From NCBI GenBank assembly GCA_002293665.1, contig DBDQ01000135.1:1-19412 (forward strand): a stretch of DNA of 19,412 bases, in the 5' to 3' direction. The notes beneath the pieces were generated by a model. That model had not been told where the DNA came from and did not search any database. It saw nothing but the letters and a program-made list of their open reading frames with translations. This document shows positions 14,579-19,412 of this stretch, in pieces (position 1 is the first letter of the stretch; every line of letters begins with the position of its first letter). The translations under genes were made by a program, and so were the position numbers. Source of the stretch: Alistipes sp. UBA928. Lineage in GTDB: Bacteria; Bacteroidota; Bacteroidia; Bacteroidales; Rikenellaceae.

Positions 14579-15799
14579 ATGAAGTGGATTGTATTGACGC
14601 TATTTCTGGCAGCACTAATTGCCGACACCTATATCTATCGCAGCCTCATTGCCGTGCGTGCGCGGCGTAGGAGTTCACGCTTGTGGTACCTTCTGTTCGC
14701 CATCGTGAGCGACGGTGCGGCGCTCGCGGCACTGTCGATTTACGGTGTGGCGGGCAGTGCCGGCTCCGGGGTCTTGAAAGTGGTGATGTGGTTGGTGTGG
14801 TTTTTTTTTATTACTTTCGTCCCCAAAGCGCTATACACTGTGGGAGGGGCGGTCGATTTTTGTGTTGGCAAGGTTCTCCGGCGCCGGGTATGGCCTTTTC
14901 GCGGTTTGGGCCTCGTGCTGTCGGCCGTGATAATGGGGATCATGGTCTGCGGGGCTACCGTCGGGCGCACCCGGCTTAGGGTGGAGCAGATCGAGGTCTG
15001 TTCTCCGAGGGTTCCGGCGGCTTTCGACGGCTACCGCGTGGTGCAGTTCTCCGACGTCCACATCGGCACGATGATGCGGCCGGCTGCGCAACTCGCCCGC
15101 CTCGTCTCGACGATCGCCGGACTCGACGCCGACCTGGTGGTGCACACGGGCGACCTGGTGAACATCACCCACGGCGAACTGACCCCCGAGTTGGTGGGCA
15201 TACTCGGGCGTCTCGACGCTCCCGACGATGTGTGGAGCGTATGGGGTAACCACGATCTGGGGTTCTACATACGTTCCGGATCGGAGCTCACCCCGGAGGA
15301 GAACTTAGCGGGACTTGCGGACAAGATGCGCGAAATGCGCTGGCAGATTTTGTCCGACTGCTCGACATGGATCCGGCGCGGAGGCGACTCGATCCTGCTC
15401 ACGGGGATCGACTATCCCCGCGACCGCAGGCTCAACAGCCACAACGAGTCGTTGGCCGGGGCCGACATAGGGGCGGCGTTCGACAGAGTGGAGGGCGATC
15501 CCTTCAACGTGGTGCTGGCCCACACGCCACGGCTGTGGGGGCGGATCACGGAGCGGGGCAGGGGAGATGTGGTACTTTCGGGCCATGTCCACGCCATGCA
15601 GACCAAGTTGCGCCTCTTCGGCCACGAGTGGTCGCCGGCGCAACGCATGTACGACGAATGGAGCGGAAAATATGCTTCGGAGGGGGGGCAAAAAAATAGT
15701 GTGCTGTATGTCAACGATGGCATAGGATGTGTTGGTTATCCTATGCGAATAGGGGCAAGGGGGGAAATAACTGTCATTACTTTGAAGCGATGCGAATAA
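14579..15799 (+). CDS. Membrane-anchored metallophosphoesterase (YkuE-like calcineurin fold)
   Basis: A 406-residue protein with four N-terminal membrane helices (about 2-20, 36-57, 64-86 and 108-128) followed by a calcineurin-type phosphoesterase domain. The dinuclear-metal motifs are complete and in order: Asp159 and His161 (SDVHIG), Asp192 (HTGDLV), Asn224-His225 (GNHD), His315 (LAHTP), and His336 and His338 (GHVHA). Basic loops after helix 1 and before helix 4 suggest, by the positive-inside rule, that the catalytic domain faces the periplasm. Relatives hydrolyse phosphate mono- or diesters, some on lipid substrates; the substrate here is unknown. The stop lies inside the start of the next gene (10-base overlap), so the two are translationally linked. 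Confidence 0.9.
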   Translation: MKWIVLTLFLAALIADTYIYRSLIAVRARRRSSRLWYLLFAIVSDGAALAALSIYGVAGSAGSGVLKVVMWLVWFFFITFVPKALYTVGGAVDFCVGKVLRRRVWPFRGLGLVLSAVIMGIMVCGATVGRTRLRVEQIEVCSPRVPAAFDGYRVVQFSDVHIGTMMRPAAQLARLVSTIAGLDADLVVHTGDLVNITHGELTPELVGILGRLDAPDDVWSVWGNHDLGFYIRSGSELTPEENLAGLADKMREMRWQILSDCSTWIRRGGDSILLTGIDYPRDRRLNSHNESLAGADIGAAFDRVEGDPFNVVLAHTPRLWGRITERGRGDVVLSGHVHAMQTKLRLFGHEWSPAQRMYDEWSGKYASEGGQKNSVLYVNDGIGCVGYPMRIGARGEITVITLKRCE

Positions 15800-16866
15800 T
15801 TCTTTCAGCGGCAGTCTCTGCCGATGGTAATCTCGATAACTCCGGCGGTGAGCGGTTGATCCTCTCCTCGCCCGAGGATTGGCGAGCCATCTACTCCCTC
15901 CGGGCCGATTGCGACGCCATACTCGTGGGGGCCGAAACCCTGCGCCGCGACAACCCCTCGTTGGTGATCCGCGACGCCGAACTGCGCCGCCGTCGCACAA
16001 CCGAAGGGCGCACGGCCGACATTATGAAGGTTACAGTGAGCGGTAGCGGCAGGCTCGACCCCGCCCTGAAGTTCTTCACCGAGGGCAAGGGCGAAAAGGT
16101 AGTCTTCACCCACGGCACGGTCTCCTCGCAACTTTCCGAGGTGGCGACGGTGATCTCGCGCCCCGAGCTGACGGCCACGGTCATTCTCAATCAACTGCGA
16201 AAAATGGGGGTCGGCACTCTAATAGTCGAGGGCGGCAGCAGCGTGCTGTCGATGTTCCTGCGCGAGAAGAGTTGGGATGAGTTCCGCCTCGCCGTGGCCC
16301 CTGTATTCGTGGGCGACCACACCGCTCCGAGGCTCGTTCTCGACGGCGACTACCCGCCCATGACCCTTGTCAACACCGAACGGCTGGGGCAGACCGCCGT
16401 GATGCACTACGTGAACCGCACACAGCACCGGGCCGACTGCAACCACATAGTCAGAGCAATGGACAGCAGCCGCCGGTGCGAGACCTCACCCGTCAGATAC
16501 CGGGTTGGGGCGGTGGTCGTCACACGCGACGGGCACGAGTTCGACGGCTACACCGGCGAGACTGCACCCGAGAATCACGCCGAGGAGGAGGCCATCGGTA
16601 AGGCCCTCGCCGCCCGCGCCGACCTGAGCGGTGCCACGATCTACTCGACGATAGAACCCTGCACCGTGCGCAAGTCGAAAACAGAGTCGTGCACCGACCT
16701 TATAATCCGCCACGGTATCGGACGGGTGGTGTTCGCCCTCAGAGAACCCGACCGTTTCGTCCGTTGCGAGGGTATGCGCCTGTTGTCCGAAGCCGGGGTC
16801 GAGGTGTGCGAGATCGCCGACTTCGCACCCGACGTGATCCGCATTAACTCCCACATTATTTCATAG
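15790..16866 (+). CDS. RibD-like bifunctional protein with reversed domains: N-terminal reductase, C-terminal deaminase
   Basis: A 358-residue fusion. Residues 1-210 are a RibD C-terminal/dihydrofolate-reductase-like domain (MRIILSAAVSADG, VGAETLRRDNPSLVIRD, TLIVEGGSSVLSMFL, LAVAPVFVG). Residues about 214-345 are a zinc cytidine-deaminase-fold domain with His263 and Glu265 (NHAEEEAI), and Cys291 and Cys301 (EPC...ESC), preceded by ETSPVRYRVGAVVV. Bacterial RibD has the deaminase first and the reductase second; here the order is swapped. ATG 15790 is chosen over 15727 because the domain begins there and it overlaps the upstream stop by only ten bases. It could act in riboflavin synthesis, on the pyrimidine-ribose phosphate intermediate, or on another pyrimidine or pteridine. 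All visible zinc ligands are intact. Confidence 0.88.
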   Translation: MRIILSAAVSADGNLDNSGGERLILSSPEDWRAIYSLRADCDAILVGAETLRRDNPSLVIRDAELRRRRTTEGRTADIMKVTVSGSGRLDPALKFFTEGKGEKVVFTHGTVSSQLSEVATVISRPELTATVILNQLRKMGVGTLIVEGGSSVLSMFLREKSWDEFRLAVAPVFVGDHTAPRLVLDGDYPPMTLVNTERLGQTAVMHYVNRTQHRADCNHIVRAMDSSRRCETSPVRYRVGAVVVTRDGHEFDGYTGETAPENHAEEEAIGKALAARADLSGATIYSTIEPCTVRKSKTESCTDLIIRHGIGRVVFALREPDRFVRCEGMRLLSEAGVEVCEIADFAPDVIRINSHIIS

Positions 16867-16876
16867 CACAACCCAA

Positions 16877-18106
16877 ATGAATAAAAACCCTGCCGTGATC
16901 CACGAAGCCCCCTGCGAGAGGCTTTGGACACGGAGTTTTGTGCAAATCTGCGTGGCCAACTTTCTGATGTGCTTCGCCTTCTACACCCTCGTGCCCACCC
17001 TGCCGTTCTACCTCGAAGAGGTGTTCGGAGCGGGAAAGACCACCATCGGCATCATCCTGTCGTGCTACACCGTGGCGGTGCTTTGCGTGCGCCCGTTCGC
17101 AGGATGGATCGCCGACACCTTTGCGCGAAAGCCGCTCTACATTCTGGCCTACTTCCTGTTCATCTCGTTCTTCACGGGCTACCTTGCGGCGGGAACGCTG
17201 CTCGTGTTCGGCTTGCTGAGGGTGATGCACGGCGTGCTGTTCGGCATGGTCACCACGACGGGTAACACTCTGGTGATCGACATTATGCCCTCGTCACGCC
17301 GGGGCGAGGGGCTGGGCTACTATGGGGTGATGAACAATCTCGCGATGAGCGTTGGCCCGATGATCGGCCTGTTCATCTCCCATGAGGGAAACTACGACGC
17401 CATATTCTACTGCGCCCTCGTCTCGGGCGGACTGGGGCTGATCTTCGCGGGGAGCGTGAAGGCCCCGAAGGTGCAGCCCAAGACCTCGAACCGCGGGGTG
17501 TCGCTCGACCGCTTTTTTCTGCGCAAGGGCATTCCCGCGGCCATTGCCATGACCCCTATGGCCATTCCGTGGGGCATGACGATGACATTTATCGCGATGC
17601 ACGCGGGCGAGGTGGGGCTGACGGCCAACACGGGCTATTTCTTCACGGTGATGGCCGTGGGGCTGATAATCTCGCGCATAGGCTCGGGAAAGAGGGTCGA
17701 CCGTGGCGAGATCACCCAGGTGATACTTCAGGGTATGATCATCGTCTTCGCGGGGATCGTGTGCGAGGCGTTTCTGGCAATGGCCGCCGGATGGCACATA
17801 CACGCGGGCTACGCGCTCTACTTCGCTGCGGCATTTCTCATAGGCTTCGGCTACGGGACTATCTTTCCTGCGTCGAACACCCTTTTCGTCAACCTCGCGC
17901 CCAACGACCGCCGCGCGACCGCCAACGCCACCTATCTGACGGGCTGGGACGTCGGCATCGGTCTGGGGATGTTCTTCGGCGGCCGCATCGCCCAACGCTG
18001 GGGCCTCGGCACCATCTACTGGGTCGACATCGCCCTCGCCGCCTTCGCCATCGTCTGGTTTGCACTCTACGTCACGCCCCACTTCCATCGCAACAGGCTG
18101 CGGTGA
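16877..18106 (+). CDS. Major facilitator superfamily transporter, 12 membrane helices
   Basis: A 409-residue inner-membrane transporter. The N-terminal half carries MFS motif A in the loop between helices 2 and 3 (GWIADTFARKP, residues 76-86); the second half has a weaker copy (ISRIGSGKRVDR). Helices are long and evenly spaced over the whole length with a central basic loop near residues 195-215, giving the usual 6+6 layout. The start is 10 bases after the ribD-like stop, so it belongs to the same operon. By family it could be a drug/metabolite exporter or a sugar-type permease; no substrate-specific motif was recognised. The operon context makes export or uptake of a product of the upstream enzymes possible, which is inference. 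Confidence 0.9.
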   Translation: MNKNPAVIHEAPCERLWTRSFVQICVANFLMCFAFYTLVPTLPFYLEEVFGAGKTTIGIILSCYTVAVLCVRPFAGWIADTFARKPLYILAYFLFISFFTGYLAAGTLLVFGLLRVMHGVLFGMVTTTGNTLVIDIMPSSRRGEGLGYYGVMNNLAMSVGPMIGLFISHEGNYDAIFYCALVSGGLGLIFAGSVKAPKVQPKTSNRGVSLDRFFLRKGIPAAIAMTPMAIPWGMTMTFIAMHAGEVGLTANTGYFFTVMAVGLIISRIGSGKRVDRGEITQVILQGMIIVFAGIVCEAFLAMAAGWHIHAGYALYFAAAFLIGFGYGTIFPASNTLFVNLAPNDRRATANATYLTGWDVGIGLGMFFGGRIAQRWGLGTIYWVDIALAAFAIVWFALYVTPHFHRNRLR

Positions 18107-18440
18107 AAAGTGCTATTAACTTCGCTTCGCTCGTTTTTCTCCTCGCGGCTCGGCATAGTCCATAAATGGTCTCTGCTCTCGCTCGCAGCGTCGGTTCTAC
18201 TTCTTTGTCTTCGGAAATAGTTTCGGTCATTTACGCTGAGGTAAACTCCTTTCGCAAATTTTTCGAGAGCGTCGTATAATAACACTTTTGACCGAAGCCC
18301 GCAACAAAGAAACAAGAGGGCTTCATGCTCGGTAAAAAAATAATATTCCTTAATATGTTGCCGCCGATTAAAAATTTGGCGAAATGGAAATCTTTTAGCA
18401 CATTCGCAATATCATTACCCATCAATATAAACCAACTTTT
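18107..18440. other. 334-bp intergenic region without a convincing gene
   Basis: Between the MFS stop and the C10 peptidase start. The first half is rich in CTCG/CGCTC runs, and the open frames through it on the minus strand are very rich in Arg and Ser, the look of non-coding sequence. GAAGCCC (18294-18300) and GGGCTTC (18318-18324) form a stem with a 17-base loop. TTTG at 18375-18378 followed after 20 bases by CACATTCG (18399-18406) is a weak promoter-like pair about 35 bases before the peptidase ATG. No clear terminator for the upstream operon was found. The block may be a dispersed intergenic repeat; that needs a genome comparison. Confidence 0.5.
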
Positions 18441-19412
18441 ATGAAAAAAAACTAACTGTTTTATTTTCGATCGTACTGCTGTTCGCTTCATGCGCGATCG
18501 ATGATCCAAATGCAGGACGAAATCTTGAACCTGAGACCGAAGTCGATCCCCTTGCCGTTTCGTTGGATGATGCTTTGGCTGAAATGTACTCCGTGATGGG
18601 TGCGCTCTATGGCCCTTCGACCCGTGCCACCTCACGCTCTGTTGCTTCTGTCACCACGTTCAAAACTCCCGGTGCCTTGACCCGTTCCGGCGGGGAGGCG
18701 ACCGCTCTCGCCTACATCGTGAATTTCGAAGAGGGAGGCTTCTCTGTGTTGGGCGCACACGCCTCCGTTCCATCGATCCTGTGCATCACCGACGAGGGGC
18801 AGTTCACTCCGGAAGAGGTCGAGAGTATCTCCCGTGAGATCGAAACTTACGCCGATGTTGCCGCTACCCGGATTGCTACAACACCTCCCTTGATTGGGGA
18901 GCCGATCGAGGATGACGATCAGTGGATGAACTATGAGGAGATCCACAATTACGGTTATCCCGACGGTAATCCCGAGCCGTTCGACGTCAACGATTACAAC
19001 ATCGACTGGGATCCGGACGAGACCCCGGCCGAAGATACGGGAGACTGGTTGGTATCTTCCTCTGATGACAGATTTATAAAGAATCAACTTCTTTGTCGGT
19101 TAGCTTACGTCGAGGAAGAAGGCAGCGGCGGCGGAGGGGGCAGCCATACCGTAACTTATACTTATGGCCCATGGACAAGAACAAGCGATGTTATAGGGCC
19201 ACTACTGGAGACGCGATGGACTCAGAGCGGAACAGGGTATAATGATTACTGTTTTACAAAAAAAGGAAAACCGGCATACGCAGGGTGTGTCGCTATTGCT
19301 TTGGCGCAGATTGTAGCGTTCAACGAGAAACCTTCAACCTCGGCTTTCGGTGTTACATCCTCCTGGGCATCTTTGAAAACTCACAATTACACTGCCGGAG
19401 ATACATCGCAAC
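18441..19412 (+). CDS. C10 (streptopain-like) cysteine peptidase lipoprotein, out of frame at its start and cut by the window end
   Basis: After ATG 18441 the frame stops at 18453 (ATG AAA AAA AAC TAA). The frame one base back is open from 18431 to the window end and encodes, if nine A's are read, a lipoprotein signal KKKLTVLFSIVLLFASC with Cys18. Next come a Spi-type prodomain (about 45-130, AYIVNFEEGGFSVLGAHASV), an acidic Pro/Asp/Tyr-rich region, a Gly-rich linker (about 228-234), and the start of the C10 catalytic domain with catalytic Cys283 (PAYAGCVAIALAQIV; codon 19286-19288). The catalytic His lies beyond the window. Such peptidases are secreted, self-processed proteases; the acidic residues after Cys18 suggest surface exposure. 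No alternative start precedes the signal peptide in the open frame. The coding content is clear; whether the gene is expressed depends on the A-tract. Confidence 0.85.
18444..18452 (+). promoter_or_regulatory. A8 tract / A_AAA_AAC slippery sequence at the start of the C10 peptidase gene
   Basis: Eight A's directly follow the ATG. Bases 18446-18452 in the ATG frame read A AAA AAC, the classical -1 slippery pattern, and the next codon is TAA. A -1 shift, or one extra A in DNA or mRNA, joins the ATG exactly to the lipoprotein frame. The sequence fact is certain; the mechanism is not. Confidence 0.55.

Noticed and set aside
15727..15789. Upstream ATG extending the RibD-like protein by 21 residues
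   Set aside because: The extension has no domain similarity and would overlap the phosphoesterase by 73 bases; MRIILSAAVSADG is the normal domain start.
18067..18635. Minus-strand frames across the MFS/C10 gap
   Set aside because: They are basic and Ser-rich, overlap the ends of well-supported plus-strand genes, and have no recognisable domain.
18632..19087. 151-residue minus-strand frame inside the C10 peptidase gene
   Set aside because: The plus strand here encodes a coherent Spi-type prodomain; the minus frame is its antisense shadow.
1..19412. CRISPR arrays, tRNA/rRNA genes, transposases, prophage or integrase genes
   Set aside because: None was seen on either strand by reading; the only mobile-element-like structure is the palindrome at 3283-3450.

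Overview
The window looks like chromosome of a GC-rich gut Bacteroidales, probably Alistipes or a close relative. This is inferred from a SusC/SusD pair with a hybrid two-component regulator, TAnnTTTG-type -7 boxes, starts without Shine-Dalgarno sites, a DUF4491 protein, and a C10 peptidase with a Spi-type prodomain. The genus call is inference and no database was consulted.

Layout. (1) 1-3202, plus strand: the 3' end of a heavy-metal RND efflux pump gene, then a TolC-family outer-membrane gene and a periplasmic adaptor gene. They are joined by two 4-base ATGA overlaps, forming a CusABC-like operon that enters from outside the window. (2) 3203-3584: a gene-free convergent gap holding a 168-bp gapless imperfect palindrome. 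(3) 3585-3905, minus strand: a small DUF4491 membrane protein. (4) 4065-8793, minus strand: a SusC-SusD operon with a strong terminator. Facing away from it at 9005-12952 is a 1315-residue hybrid two-component system (periplasmic propeller, kinase, receiver, AraC-type domain). The shared intergenic region carries direct and inverted repeats placed as expected for the regulator's operator. No carbohydrate-active or other degradative enzyme lies beside the pair, so the substrate is unknown. (5) 12986-13019: a terminator shared by the regulator and a convergent TrpB2-type tryptophan synthase beta gene, which has a well-matched minus-strand promoter. (6) 14579-18106, plus strand: a tight three-gene unit of membrane metallophosphoesterase, RibD-like reductase-deaminase fusion with reversed domain order, and MFS transporter. 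(7) 18107-18440: 334 bp without a convincing gene. (8) 18441 to the end: a C10 (streptopain-like) lipoprotein peptidase, cut by the window edge.

The most unusual points are the start of the C10 peptidase and the RibD-like fusion. The peptidase's only usable ATG is followed by A8 and then an in-frame stop. The lipoprotein signal peptide and the rest of the protein are open in the -1 frame, reached across a sequence matching the slippery heptamer A_AAA_AAC. This could be a sequencing error, a phase-variable tract, transcriptional or ribosomal slippage, or a fresh pseudogene. The RibD-like protein has its reductase domain first and its deaminase domain second, the reverse of the usual riboflavin enzyme, and sits between a phosphoesterase and a transporter.
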